Positions 37,106-49,185 of a stretch of DNA of 64,000 nucleotides are shown in pieces. The notes under the pieces were generated by a model. It did no database searches and was not told where the DNA came from. It saw only the letters and a program-made list of their open reading frames with translations. This DNA is from Neurospora intermedia (Eukaryota > Ascomycota > Sordariomycetes > Sordariales > Sordariaceae), in the NCBI GenBank assembly GCA_037102815.1, contig BTPP01000004.1, positions 558,001 to 622,000 on the forward strand, read 5' to 3'. A program made the position numbers and the translations under genes. Numbering within the stretch: the first letter of the stretch is position 1; each line of letters begins with the position of its first letter.

Positions 37106-39033
37106 TCAAGCTGTTGGCAACAAGAAGCCCTCAAAGAACTGCTGTATTGACTGCTCGAGGCTATCATCCAGTGCCGAGACCTTTGCCACGTCTATTGTGA
37201 TTACCTCCGTTAGTATAAGCTTTTTGACAAAAGAGTGTCATGTGGCAAGAAAACCTACAATGATCCGGCCTGACAATGACCAACGCTCCCTTTTCTGGAT
37301 CAATGCCATAAGCTTCATAGGCATGACCATGTCCAGAATTGTAGCTCTCATCATCAGCATACACCTTGAACAGACATTTCTGCTGCCACTTCCCTGTTAC
37401 AGGAGTGAAGAACTCTGGGATCTGCTCCTGCTCGACCTTCTTCCTGTCACCGGAGATGACGAGCACGCGATCAACGACGCTGTCTGGGTAAGCACCGGCA
37501 GGAGTGAAACGTTTGACGATATTGTCGAGGGCTTGCGAGACCTAGAAGCGATGTTAGTCATGCGCATATCAGACAACTTAGAGGTAAAGAGTGTCGGCCT
37601 ACCTTCTCAAGCCTGGCCTTGTTCTCCTCCTCCGAAATATCCCCCGCAAACACCACAAGATACCACTGCCCATCTGCCGGTAAGCCCTTGACCAACTGCA
37701 TCGCCTTGGCATCGCAAAACCTGACCACCTGCGCAGTCGGAAACCTCATGCCCACCGTCACATTCCTCACAACCTCCTTATCCCTCTCGCCCACCTCCAC
37801 CACCCCCGAGGCATCATACTGAATCGCCTGTCCGGCCGTGTACCTCCCCGCCTGGACAAACATCTCAGCAAACTGGTCCTGGCTGATACCATGCTCCTCC
37901 CTATACTTGGAATTGAACAGCTTCGTGAACCCGCGATCAAACTCAATCAGCTCCGTCGCCGTCTTCTCGCGCTCAATCACATACGACTCCAAAAGCGGCT
38001 TGGGCTTGCCTAGTCCCTTGAGGATCATGCCCAGCTTCCAGCCAATGTTGTGGCCATCCTGCAAACTGACATTCATGCCCTGTCCAGCCTTGGGCGAATG
38101 CGTGTGGCATGCGTCGCCTGTGAGGAAGACGCGGTGGTTCTTATGGAAGTAGTCGGCTTTTCGCTGACCGATTGCGTAGGCGGACCACCAGAAGGTATCG
38201 GCAAAGTCCATCTCGTAAGGGCGGAAGATCAAGCGAGCGTGGTTGTGGAGGTCTTCTAGCGTGACGCTGCTCGCCTTGGTGCCAGCCGGCAGTTCAATGT
38301 AGAACCGCACCATGGCATCGCCCTCGCGCGGGATGACCAAGAGGTTACCCACCGACGAGTTGATGGCCGTCTTCTTGCGGATATCGGGGAAGTTGGTGCG
38401 CGGGTAGATGTCCATGACGCCCCAGACGGCATCGGTGCTGTCGCCAATCATCTTGAACCCCAGGGACTTGCGGATGACAGAATGGGCGCCGTCGCAGCCG
38501 AGAACGTACTTGGCGCGGTAGGTCTTGGTGATGCCATCGGCTGTGACGGCGTCGACGCGGACAGGGTAGGAGGAGAGGTCGGTGACGGAGGCGGACTCAT
38601 CGACTTGAACGCCCTTGACTTCGGTGCTGTACTGAATGGGTGGCTGAAGACCCAGCTGGCTAATCATCAACTCATTGAGACGGACTTGGTTGAGGATGAC
38701 GTGTGGCTGGTGGCTGATTTCGGTCTCCTTGTCGGGAGCGTAGCGTGTCCTCTTGATGCTGTCCTTGTGTCCGCCCTCGATGTTTTGCGCCCAGAAAGCA
38801 AGTTCCAGAACATGATAGGCTTCCTTTAGCATTTCCTCGCCGATGCCAAAGCTGTCAAAGATCTCGACGGTGCGGGTCTGGACACCATCGGCCTGGCCGA
38901 TCTTGAGGGGTCCATCACGGCGCTCGAGAACCTTGTAGTTGATACCGAAGCGGGCGAGCCAGACGGCGGCGCACAGGCCGGCTGAGCCGGAGCCACAGAT
39001 GAGGACGTCGACCTTTTCTTGATCCGATGACAT
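37106..39033 (-). CDS. FAD-dependent aromatic monooxygenase, phenol 2-monooxygenase type
   Basis: Exons 37603-39033, 37259-37541 and 37106-37191 give 599 residues. Introns are 61 nt (GTAGGC..TTCTAG, phase 0) and 67 nt (GTAGGT..CAATAG with ACTAAC branch, phase 1). The N-terminal dinucleotide fold has GSGSAG at 14-19; the DG motif is GCDGAHS at 179-185 and the FAD ribityl GD motif is FLTGDACHTHSPKAGQGMN at 303-321. The C-terminus, from about residue 435, is the thioredoxin-like domain of phenol hydroxylases (RPDHYV near its end). Such enzymes ortho-hydroxylate phenolic rings with NADPH and O2; the actual substrate cannot be read from sequence. It is probably cytosolic or peroxisomal; no signal peptide is seen. 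It lies 548 bp downstream of the alpha/beta hydrolase gene on the same strand. Confidence 0.92.
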
Positions 39034-39581
39034 GGTACAACTCTATGTAAATATATAGGGGATCCAAGGGTACAATTCATGGTTGAAAATGTTGGGCGTC
39101 CATGGCTGGCTCTTTATCGTGGTTCTTCCCGTTCCCACAGTGCCCGGTGATCCGGTGACCGGGTGGTGGTCGGTGGCAGACGGCGTAATGGCCGCGCCGG
39201 CGATCCATGTGCCGCGAGGGGTTCGGGAGCGTCCCGGGTGTGGTGATGATGGTGGTGCCGGTGTGGTAGTCTCGGGAATGTTTGTTGTGGAAAGCGAGGG
39301 ATTCCACACACGGCGTGGTGGGTCAGCGGTCAAGTGTGGGGACCCGCGGCTTCTTCAGGCTCCTCTTCCCCGCATCCTCCAGCGGCTTGTCAGCATCTTG
39401 GCAGGGCAATCCCCCTCGGGACTTTTACTTGCACTTTTTGGGGGCAATCGTATTCCCGAGGCGCTGTCCCCATTCCTCTTCAAACCTCAACACCAAACAC
39501 CAACACCTCGTTGACTACAACACAACACGACATTCACATACTACCTAGGACATAAATTCTACCTACGCCTACGACAACTAC
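39034..39581. other. Intergenic spacer and promoter region
   Basis: Lies upstream of the monooxygenase and downstream of the hydrolase, both on the minus strand. Open frames here in several phases have no recognisable product. A TATATA stretch occurs at 39049-39056 on the minus-strand side, about 20 bp from the start codon. Confidence 0.4.
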
Positions 39582-40547
39582 TTACTCCCTCCTCTCCAAC
39601 CCGCGAAGATCCCCTCCCCTCCCCATCAAATCCTCCCTCTCCTGCTCATCCACCAACTCCGTCTCGACCACATCCCTTCTCAACCCCTCATCCACCTCCA
39701 CGCCCGCACACTTCGCAATGAACTCGCACAACATCTCCTCCGCCGTCCCCGCATTGCCCATCAACGAATGATTATCCCCATCAAACATCTCCATCTGCCT
39801 ATCCCCCTTTTCTCCATACAACTTATACAACCGTTCCGCGCACTCGGGACTCATCGTCCTATCTCCCGTCCCATGCAGCAGTAGCACCGGTCTAGGCGCC
39901 AACTTGCGAATCCCCTCTTCCGCCTCGAGTGTCTGGCTCGCTACCGTCGCGCACCCAATGACGCGCTGATCGGCGCCTGCCACTGCAAACACGGGTGCAC
40001 CACCGAAGGACCACCCGACCAGCACGAACCGGTCGAGTCCGTATAGATCCTGCAAGTACTTCATGCTGGCGTAGACATCAGCGATGCAGTGCTTGCTGCG
40101 GGCGGGGTATCGCCAGTCGAGTCGGAGCGTCGGGATGCCCGAGGACAGGCTGGCGAGCTTGCACGCCAAGGAGAGGTAGATGGACGACGGGCCCGTGACG
40201 CCGCCACCGGCTCCGGAGAGGAGGATGGCGGCGGTGCGGTGGTGGACTTGGAATGGGTCCGGGGCGGTGAAGTTGGGCGGCATGTGCAGGAAGCCGGGGA
40301 CGAAACCGTTGGGGGCGTCGTCCACGTCGATGGTGACGGACTCGACGGTGGATTCCTGGTGGGTGGTGGCGGTGAGACGGTCGAGGTGGGGTGGCTTCTT
40401 GACTGAGACGTACTCGTTGATGGAGTGCGGCTTGCCCTGGGGCATTTGGGACGCCGCCGAGAGGGAGACGCCCGGTGTTGTGCTCGCCATGTCGCTGACG
40501 ATTCGTCTGATGATGTTGCCGGAAAGACGAAGGCCTTGGGAAAGCAT
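39582..40547 (-). CDS. Alpha/beta-fold hydrolase
   Basis: An intronless frame of 321 residues. The nucleophile elbow is GWSFGG at 178-183 (Ser180); the likely acid is in HGTGDRTMS (Asp229) and the histidine is in DGDNHSLM (His260). SGAGGG at 111-116 fits an oxyanion region. It resembles fungal dienelactone-hydrolase-like or KAP-type hydrolases of the alpha/beta superfamily, so an esterase or lactonase role is likely, substrate unknown. Two starts are possible: the ATG at 40547, whose extra 19 residues (MLSQGLRLSGNIIRRIVSD) are basic and amphipathic and could be a mitochondrial presequence, or the ATG at 40490 (MASTTPGV). Its place between two flavin monooxygenases would suit ring-cleavage or ester-product hydrolysis, but this is inference. 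Confidence 0.85.
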   Translation of the reverse strand: MLSQGLRLSGNIIRRIVSDMASTTPGVSLSAASQMPQGKPHSINEYVSVKKPPHLDRLTATTHQESTVESVTIDVDDAPNGFVPGFLHMPPNFTAPDPFQVHHRTAAILLSGAGGGVTGPSSIYLSLACKLASLSSGIPTLRLDWRYPARSKHCIADVYASMKYLQDLYGLDRFVLVGWSFGGAPVFAVAGADQRVIGCATVASQTLEAEEGIRKLAPRPVLLLHGTGDRTMSPECAERLYKLYGEKGDRQMEMFDGDNHSLMGNAGTAEEMLCEFIAKCAGVEVDEGLRRDVVETELVDEQEREDLMGRGGDLRGLERRE

Positions 40548-41205
40548 CTCTTGTTCGTGGTTTGGGAAATCTGTTTGGTAGGTTCTTGTCGGTGGTGTTG
40601 GGTTGATGCTCTGGTTAGAGATGTTCCCATTAGTGACACAAGGTAAAAAGGCATCGTGACCTTCCCATGATTTGGTTGCTTACCCCAACATTAGTCTGTT
40701 GGTTAGTTCACCTTTATGATGTCAACCTGACGCTAAGGTGTTCATCTGACCGTTATGACTCCAAATCGTCAGAAGGACGAATAGAATGTCCTACTCGGGC
40801 CCCGCCATCCCGTCGACAGTATTCCATCGCATGTTGGGATTCATGATATTCAGGCCGGTGTGATGCTATCTTAACATGCTGAATGGCCGATGGTAGGACG
40901 AACCAAGACACAATGTTGATAGACCCAGATTGCCGACTATCGATCCGTCAACTATACTTCTCGGAGACGTTGGGATGTTACTGGTCCGAGCATATCATGG
41001 ATAGGTGAGCAATGTCATGCGAAAGCTCACATATTCCTCATCACCGTCTTGAGACCTCAAAAGAAGCCAAACACCTTCTGATAGTCTAGAAATACCCCAT
41101 AAAGCTATGAGCAAGTTCTTATTTATAAACCAATCCAATCCTCCACATTCCAACTCCAATTTTGCCCAGTTATCCTAGCCCTCGTCTTCTCCTCTTTCCC
41201 TTTAT
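40548..41205. other. Intergenic spacer
   Basis: About 650 bp with no supportable frame. It should contain the hydrolase promoter (left) and the terminator region of the flavin monooxygenase (right); no clear motif was seen. Confidence 0.4.
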
Positions 41206-43470
41206 TCACAACTCCGCCCCCAACGGCATCTTCTCCCTCATCCACCTCCCCTCCACCCCATTAACCATCGCCTTTTTTGATTCCATCAGTCCCTTCTCCC
41301 CCTTCACTCCAAGTCCTTCCTTCTTGTTCCTCGTCAAATCATCAACCCCCATCAATACCCCAACAACACTAGCATAAACCCATACCAACAGACTCACCGG
41401 CCCAAAGATCATCATGGGCAACAAACTCAAACAGAAATGCTCCCAAAACCATCTCCGTCGCTTAATCATCCTCCACAACTCCGTCTCCATCACCTCCTCC
41501 GCCCCTTCCCACCTCCACGGCCCCTTCATCCTAAACTTGACATTATAATTCGCTCCCAGTCCCCAAACAAGCGGTACCTTCCACCCATTCTTTATCCTCC
41601 TCTTTTCTTCTGTCTTTTTCCACGTAGTGTCACATCCCCCTGTCCACAAAGCACCCACCCCCCTCTCCCAAACTCCCCTCCTCAACACTTCCACAAACCC
41701 CATAGCAGAATCCATATCCAATCCCAACTGGTACACATAACTCTCATGATCCACTCCATACTTAACCCTGCTCTCCGCCGGGTGTCGCAACCGATAATGT
41801 TCTTCATCTTTTGGGTCTAACCGCCGCGGAATTCTATGGGGAGCAACCAATTGCACAATCCACAACTGGGCCTGCATCTCCGCTATAGGCGGGATGGCAC
41901 CTAGACTTGGTCGCAAAAAACCAATGAATCCCACCGAAGGGTCGTCGCGGTTCCAGATACCGCGGACATTGCGCTCCGTGTGCTCGACTGCGTACCGCTT
42001 CGCTGCTTTACCGTGCTTACTATAGAGAGAAGTGTTATGGGCTGTGAAAAAGGGGTATTCCTGGTTGTATCCCGTACAGAAAATGACGATGTCGGGCTTG
42101 ATGGTCTGCTGGCGCATGCGCTCCCATTCGGGCCGGTGGTTGTTCTGGAAGGTGACGATGCCTTGGGAAGAAATGGATTGGGGCCAGGGCGCCAGGTCGA
42201 TGTACCGGCCGCCTGTGTCTTTGAGGGTCGAGCCGATGAGGGCGGAGCGGATCCTCGAAAGGAGGGTGGGAGGGGAAGGGGAGGGTTGCAGGTGTTTGTA
42301 GGGGTACGAGATGTAGGGGGCGGCGTTGGAGGATTTGTTGAAGAAGACTATATGTCGATTAGTACACGGTTGGTGGGCAAGAGGGTTTAAGAAAAGGAGA
42401 ACGTACTTCGGCTGACGTGATTCTTTTGCGGATCAGGTTCTCCGACGACTTGATCCAATCCTTCGGGGGTGCCCGTGTTCAGCCACAGAAACGTCCGTAC
42501 GTAGATGTTGTAAAATGTCCAGAGCGCAGTGTGGTTCCGAAGCCAGGGATGGACGTAAGCCGTGTCAAACAGGCTTGCACGTGCGTTGTCCAAGGGGACT
42601 GTCAGCTCACCACTGGATTTGCGGCCCAATATGGGAAACAGGACAGGACTGAGGTTTCTCTGTTCGTTTTGTTATCTCCTTTGTCAGCACAACTCATCCA
42701 GATCTCTTTGTTTGATGGTATGCAAGTGGTGCTGAACAGCCCTTGTGGCTCAGGAGAATCTACCTTTGGGGCAAAGTGAAAGCCACTTCGATGGCACATG
42801 ACGACTCGCTTGGTCCGCGAAGTCACTGCCATCCAGGAAAGATCTGAACCTGTCTCACCACTTCCGAGAATCATGACCGTCTTGTCGACGCCAAACTGTT
42901 TCTTCTCCTTGAACTGGGAGGAGTGCATCTTGACGGGGACGTGTTCAATACCCGAAATATCGGGGATGTGAGGAGTGACGTGAAGGCCGGAGCAGACGGC
43001 TATGGCATCACATTCCCATTCCGAGGTCTCTCCAGTGGTCTTGGTGGTATATGTGACGACATGTTTCCCCTTGAGTGTCCTCGTCACTGAATCGACTCGC
43101 GTGTTGAGGTGGATGTTGGGCCACAGGTTAAAGTGCGTGCAATACTCGTTGAGATATTGCACATATCGCTTGGCGGACATAAAGTCTCCATCGGCGCTTG
43201 AGGTTCTGAAGTCGGAAAAGGCGGTGAGTTGAGTTGATGAGACCAGCTGAGGAAAGAACGGTCAGTGTCTGGAGAATATCTTTGCAAGGGGCCGCAAATA
43301 CCTACCTCGGCATCTTCATAGGTCCTAGCGTAAAACGTTCCTCCCACGACATCGTCACTCTCAAAAAGGTGAGCCTCGATGGGCTCAACTCCGAGAAACT
43401 GGTGCGCGGTAAGGAGGTACTTGAGAGTGACAAGTCCGGAAGGACCGCCTCCGATGACAGCAACTTTCAT
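41206..43470 (-). CDS. Flavin-containing monooxygenase with C-terminal membrane segment
   Basis: Four exons, 43306-43470, 42764-43246, 42407-42659 and 41206-42347, join in frame (introns 59, 104 and 59 nt; donors GTAGGT, GTAGAT, GTACGT) to give 680 residues. The FAD site GGGPSG is at 7-12 and the NADPH site GSGETG at 183-188. The region between, ending MHSSQF, sits where the FMO fingerprint FxGxxxHxxxF belongs but keeps only its His and final Phe, so substrate class is uncertain. IFCTGY in exon 4 is a typical FMO/BVMO motif. Near the C-terminus, a hydrophobic stretch (FCLSLLPMMIFGPVSLLVWV) suggests one or two membrane passes, as in some eukaryotic FMOs of the endoplasmic reticulum. At 680 residues it is longer than classic FMOs (about 530). 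It probably oxidises N- or S-containing or ketone substrates. Confidence 0.9.
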
Positions 43471-46413
43471 GAAGACGTCAAAGAGTAGCTGCCGGCTTGA
43501 ATCTAGGAAAGAGATGCAGGTATCAACCAGGATATCTATAGGAAAGAACAAGGTAGGATGCTGTGCTCTGCGGCAAGATATTTTTTGTTTCGAAGGATCT
43601 GGGGCAGACAATCCTCGAGGCAAGGGGCCATGTCTCTTTATGTCCCAGCTAATATATCTATCTCCATCGTCCTTGCTCGACAAGATAGCCACTTCTGCTT
43701 GGGGAGAAATTCCCACTTACTCGAAGAGAACCATCCTGGCGACTGGTTTGCCATACTGTACGTAGTGTCTCTCTCCACAACCTAGAACCTTGACGACCAA
43801 GATCCAGTCTAGTCCAATTCTCTATCATCATTACTGAACCTAACATACCATATCAGATATCAGACGGTCAAACCGCTAGTACGAAAACGTACACATCCTT
43901 CCTCTACCTATCCTATCCGCTCATCGTGTTGGTCCCGACCGTCTGGATCTGACCCAGACTAGACTTGATGACTTACCCACCCCTCAGACAAAGGCACGCA
44001 CGCACATCCAATGCCTCATTGCGCCACGTTCCGTAACCTGCATTTCGAGTCTCAATCAGCTCTTGGGGGCTTTGCGTTCTCAATCCATGATATGAATCAG
44101 GAGTACCAGGAGCCGTTCATCCCCACGGCCCGAACGTAGGCACCGGGGGCGGCGGATGATGGCGCCATGTCACATCACAAGTCACGATAGCCACCTTTTC
44201 TGCCTACCTATGAACGATGGCCTAATTTTCGATATAACTGCGAACGGCGATCATCCAGCTTCAGGTCGGTTCGCTCATCTAGTATGTAGCTTGCCGGCCT
44301 CACGGTGTGTAGCAAGGTTAGTCCTCACACCGTGATTGCTGCAGGCAAGTGCAAGTGATGCTGTGCAGTGGTAAGCGCCTCCCTCTTGCCATTAGCCCAC
44401 TGGTTCTCATCCGTGAGAAAGAAACTGAACAGGGGTCCAGAAAAATTCCTGTAGCATGGTAGACGACGGTGCGGCTGAGAATGTTTTCTATTCATTCAGT
44501 TCCTACTTCTATCCATTCCCGAAGCAGGGAGGTGTATTGATTACCCCCGGTCTATTCAAGTTACCCCCCGTCCGTTCCCCGGGCATTCGCCGAGTACGAC
44601 TCTGCAAGATCCTGCCCTCGCCTACTCGGAAGCTACCCCGGAACCCCGGGAGCCTTTCTGGGTCGCAGCAGCTGGATCTCGTGATCACAATCCACAAATC
44701 TCAATCTCTCTCTGCAGCAAGGGAGGTAATTGATGAAGAGGCAGGTAACTGGAGCGAATCGTGACATGAACGGGAAGAGGCATGATCTATGATCTTTGTC
44801 TTTCTGGGTTTCCCGGTCCAGTAACCTGAAAGTGATGATGAATCACAGCAGAACATGAACCGATCTCGCACTGCCATTCCCATGTCCATGTCCTTGGTCA
44901 CCGGCAAGATGCATCTTATTGAATCGCACAGCATGGAAAATCGAAAAAAAAAAAAAAAAAAAATCGACAATCGCATCTTGGTTCGGTTCGGTTGTTACTT
45001 TCATCCAGCTTGGGGACAGTTTTGGGAACTGGGACCTGGGACCTGGACCTAGGGTACCTATCTTTCGACTGTCTAGGGCCATAGACAAAGCAGTGTAAAA
45101 CATCCGCCGCAGCGTTGCGTTCATCTCATATCATACACTTTATCGGATGACGACTGACTGGTAGACTTGACTGTGGTATCGGTTGGTAGGTGACAGGAAC
45201 ATGCTATAGCTGAACCGTGAATTTCCTAGGTAGGTAGTCAATCACTTGCAGACTCACCGCGTTTTAATTCGACCTGAGTGGTGATTTTAGTCCGCGAAAA
45301 TCTCTTTGACCATGAAAAACACAGTGGGAGTTCGCCTTTGAAATATACAAACTTAGACGGTCCCAAATGCACACTGAATTTTCCACTGAGTTGCAATCAG
45401 ACTATCAGAACCCACCAACAGTCGTTTCGCTAGGGAAAGAAGCGCGCTAGCGAGTGATATCGTTGATCACATTGGTAACTCTAGGCGGCAAGGGTTTGAG
45501 CCGCCGAACCGCGAACGAGCCGCAATTGGGAAGGTCTCGAGTCTCTCTCTAGCTTTCCTTTATGTATTAGTAGAGGTTGGAAGGTAGTTCAAGATCGAGA
45601 AGGACGTGCTAGTCAAGAGAAGTGTGATTTACATGTGATATAGGATTCATCACCGTTGCGGAATCACCGTCGCATTCCGGCTTTCACTAGTGTATAGCCC
45701 ACTGTATCAGACTCCACTAGAGCCTCTCAACTTCTCAAGGGTCAATGTATCATCTTGCGATACCTGGCTCTCTAGAGGTACATAGTCAGGAAGAGCTAGG
45801 TAGGTATGTAGGTAAAATAAAGTAGGTAAGGTAAGGTAGGTAAATACTTGGTATTCACTACCGTAATTCTTCCCAACTTCTTCCAGATCTTCCTCTCTTC
45901 GATGAACGCCCTTCCATCTTCCACAAAGCAAAAAAGAACTGAGATGAGATGAGATGAGATGATCTGAGATGGTGGCTTGATCACTTATCGTGACGCGCAT
46001 GTGATTACCTGCTGGTTCCCTTCGACGTCTGCAGAGTTGTTGCCCTGTACCCAAGCCTTCCAGTCAGTGTCGTACCGCATCACGACACCGCCGCTCACTC
46101 ACAGAATCACAGCGCCTCATCGCTCGCCTCAACTGCTTCAACACCATGCATCCTCAACACCAACACACAACACAGCAAATTCCTTGGCCAAGTTTCAGTC
46201 GTCACGCACCAGGCGTTGTCTCCAACCTATCGTAGGACCAATCGTCTGTTCTTCTTCTTCTCTTCTTTTCTTATTCCCCTTCCTCGGCTTCTTCTTACGC
46301 ACGAGAGAGAAAGTATTACATGACTCGGACTATTTCGCCTCTCGCACTTTGGAAGATCCTGCACTTTCCCTTTGCTCCCTTATACGCAAGCTGAGGAAAA
46401 TCTCTCCGACGCA
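43471..46413. other. No supportable gene
   Basis: Contains an A20 run at 44944-44963, TAGGTAGG and GATGA-type short repeats at 45230 and 45940-45965, and pyrimidine tracts near 46240-46275. Open frames up to 209 codons (45977-46606, +) lack a domain or conserved-looking composition. Confidence 0.5.
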
Positions 46414-46542
46414 ATGGCGGAGGACATCCCAGCATCCGCACCCAGTCTTAGATATGTTCCCGCCGCCGTCTTCCGATACTTCTTCGACGACATGTCTCAA
46501 AGTCATGTCACGGGCGCCTTCTGTTACAAAGGGAGTGATTGA
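46414..46542 (+). CDS. Possible 42-residue reading frame, doubtful
   Basis: ATG at 46414 opens a frame beginning MAEDIPASAPSLRYVPAAVF that stops at TGA (46540-46542). The same frame then stays open for 60 further codons to a TAA at 46723-46725. It could be a small protein, the first exon of a gene I failed to splice (no good GT..AG pair was found), a decayed gene, or chance. A 91-codon frame at 46735-47010 begins just after it. No family recognised. Confidence 0.2.
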   Translation: MAEDIPASAPSLRYVPAAVFRYFFDDMSQSHVTGAFCYKGSD

Positions 46543-47020
46543 TCCGGATTCAACAAGCAACTTTTTGCCTTCTTGGATCATTCACACCGGTCATCACTCT
46601 TCATGAACGGCAAAAAGCTGGTCGGTGAACCGCTGGTCGGCTGTTTCGCTACATACCTCTATCTAAAGGTACTCAAAATAGATAAACACCAAGATACCAA
46701 CAAAAGGATTGTTTTCCCATGCTAACCACGCGTCATGTTTCACCCAACTTTGTTTACTTTGCCCCTGAACGAGATCCGTATTTCGCCTGGTACCTCAAAA
46801 ATTGTGGCTCGTCGTCGTCTCATGACCAAGCTACCCAACTCAAAAAAGAGCGGCCACCGCTTTGTCAAGCTGGCCAGAACATTGGTGTCTCCTGCTTCGT
46901 TTCCTCTGTTGATTCACCACCGTTACCCTCAGAAGTGGTCGGCTCGGTTTCGCTTCCTTCGACAGACTTCACAACTGTTAGCCTCAGTCACCATAAGAGC
47001 CGTGTCTTAACCGTCCTAAA

Positions 47021-47840
47021 TCACTTTCCTAGAGGTGCACTTGGCGTGGGCAACTTTACCTCGGTAAATTCATCGGTAGCGCCCAAACAACAACAGGCAA
47101 GGTGGCGAATCGTTTGGGGCTTATCATCCAGGATGCCGAGCAGCTTTCGTAACCGATCAAAATTGATGTAGGTCGTGAGCTGGTTGCGAAAAGCCTCGAC
47201 CAAGTTCGCGTAGCGCGTCTCCGCATCATGCGCCTTCTTTCTCTCCTGCGCAAGCTCAGTCGACAGTTTCTGCATTTGCTGAAACCTAATCTTCAGAGAT
47301 TCCCCGTGGAATGCAATGGATTTGCGCAGTTCCGCAACCTCTGCCTGATGTTGTTGCTCGCGCTTCTCCCAATGCCCATCCGGAATGGTTTTGAGCTCCA
47401 GTATCAAAACACATATGCTCACAGCGAGCCTAGTCATGTTCTGGTGGTTGGACACCAACTCTGCGTCTGCCGCTGCCGTACCTTGAGACCTGTTTCTCAG
47501 GGTTTTTTGTAGCGCAATAGACTGCTCCTGCATTCGGATGTATTCCTGTTCGGCGGTGAAATCGTACTCCGTGCGACGGGAGGCATCGGTCAAGACTTCG
47601 TATGCGTTCACAAGCTGTCATGTATCATTTGTTAGCCATGGCTTCGTGTGGAATTTGACAGAAGCTACCGCGTCAAACCTTCTGGAAATTGGCGGTTGCT
47701 TCTGCGCTGTTGCCATTTCTGCCAGGGTGCATCTCCCGAGCGAGTTGATGGTAGGCTTTCTGGATGGCCTTCTTGTCCGCATACGGGCTGACCCCAAGCG
47801 TTGCGTAATAGTCGAATACCGTGATCTTGGGTGGTGACAT
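47021..47840 (-). CDS. J-domain-like protein with HPG instead of HPD
   Basis: Exons 47679-47840 and 47021-47614 with a 64-nt intron (GTTTGA..GACAG, GGCTAAC branch) encode 251 residues. Residues 9-73 form a J domain: FDYYATLGVSPYADKKAIQK, helix II ending REMHPGRNG, then FQKLVNAYEVLTDASRRTEY. The HPD tripeptide that stimulates Hsp70 ATPase is HPG at 38-40, so canonical co-chaperone activity is doubtful. The rest (about 75-210) is a Glu/Gln/Lys-rich coiled coil, with a final short block containing CCCLGA. No signal peptide or membrane segment. It is the last of four consecutive minus-strand genes that include rcd-1; the next one upstream (49186-49881) starts with the same J-domain beginning and is probably a diverged paralogue. 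Confidence 0.85.
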
Positions 47841-49185
47841 GTTGGCTACGGACTTCACAGTATACCGGAATAGCTGGGACAGAGATCTGCGTGCTTCTGC
47901 AGTGTCAGTCAACCAAGCACAGGTTGTCCTAGGAAAGCCACTTACCTTTGGAAGCGAGGCTGCCGTGTGTGTTGTTGCTTAGAAGCTGTAAGGACGTAGA
48001 TCGGGCTAGATCTGTTCGTGGGGACTTGATGTCACGATGTTCAAGGGATTGTCGGCGGATATCTCGGTACGCACGTCGGTGGACAAACGCTTTCCGCTGG
48101 GAAACGAATCGTCGTTTCGCAGAATCCGCTGGTGTCGCTCGCCGACCCACGGTGTAAGGAAAGCTGAGATATCCTAGGGAACGCTGACAGACCGTCCGCG
48201 AACAGAAAATAAGTATGTCGCTCGGAGGGTCCGAAGGAGGTTTGGGGCTTGGCTAAGTCTGAGGACTGGGAGGATGATAAAAGTCGTTGAAGAGAGGAAA
48301 CGAAAGCCTCGGGGAACAGTCCCAATGATGGGTCCATTTAACCAACATCATTCACGCGTCGTGCTCTCCACAAATGATCAGGAAGGCTCTGCCGTCATCG
48401 TTGTTTCCAGTCGAGGCAGGGAAACAGGAAAAATGAAAAGGCGACAACTGGCCACGCCGGGCGCCAGCTATGAGGAAAGAGTCGTCCTTGAATAACTCTC
48501 TTCCATCGCTGTGTTCACCCGGCCAGTAACTACGCATATTGATGTCACCTTCCGTTGCATGTCAAGCCGGACTTGCATTATCATCGTTGTTTCCATGAAG
48601 CAAGGCAACGACTGACAACTTATTTCAAGACGCCAATTTCGCACCAGTCTGTCATATGCATTAGAGAATGTTCAATGGGGACAAAGGCAAGCGGAAAGGA
48701 CAAAAATGCGAAAGTTCAACGTAGTAACTTCTTGTAATTACCTATGTTATCAAATCATACCTAGGGAGCTAGAAAACCGTTTACCTCCAAGCTCCCATCC
48801 ATCATCGCAATCTGTCGTATCTACCGTATCTATCCTCCCGCCTGACGTTAACCATCAATTTCCGCAAAATCTCCATCCGCTGCTCTTCGTATATCTCTGC
48901 TCCTACCACTGATTCTATCTGGATTCCTAGCTTGTTTTCTTCCAAACGGTTGCAACCTCCTCGGCAGCGACACTGCCATCATTCACCGAGTCCGGACCCC
49001 CACTGGGTGATGCGCTACTGGAGATGTCCAACGACGGTATGAACATGTCGTCCGAGTCAGACCGTTTACCGGATCGAGGGTGCTTTGTCGAACTACTCCC
49101 TCCTACCGATGTAGTGCTTTCCTGTTACATCGGGCGACCTGAATCTTTTCCCAGCTTTCGATCCCTTTGTATTGCGTCTCCTTGC
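47841..49185. other. Intergenic spacer
   Basis: About 1.3 kb. A 98-codon frame at 48041-48337 (-) is open but unrecognised and not in frame with a usable exon of the J-like gene. No other support for a gene. Confidence 0.4.

Noticed and set aside
45977-46606. 209-codon plus-strand open frame
   Set aside because: Composition follows pyrimidine-rich DNA and microsatellites; no recognisable family.
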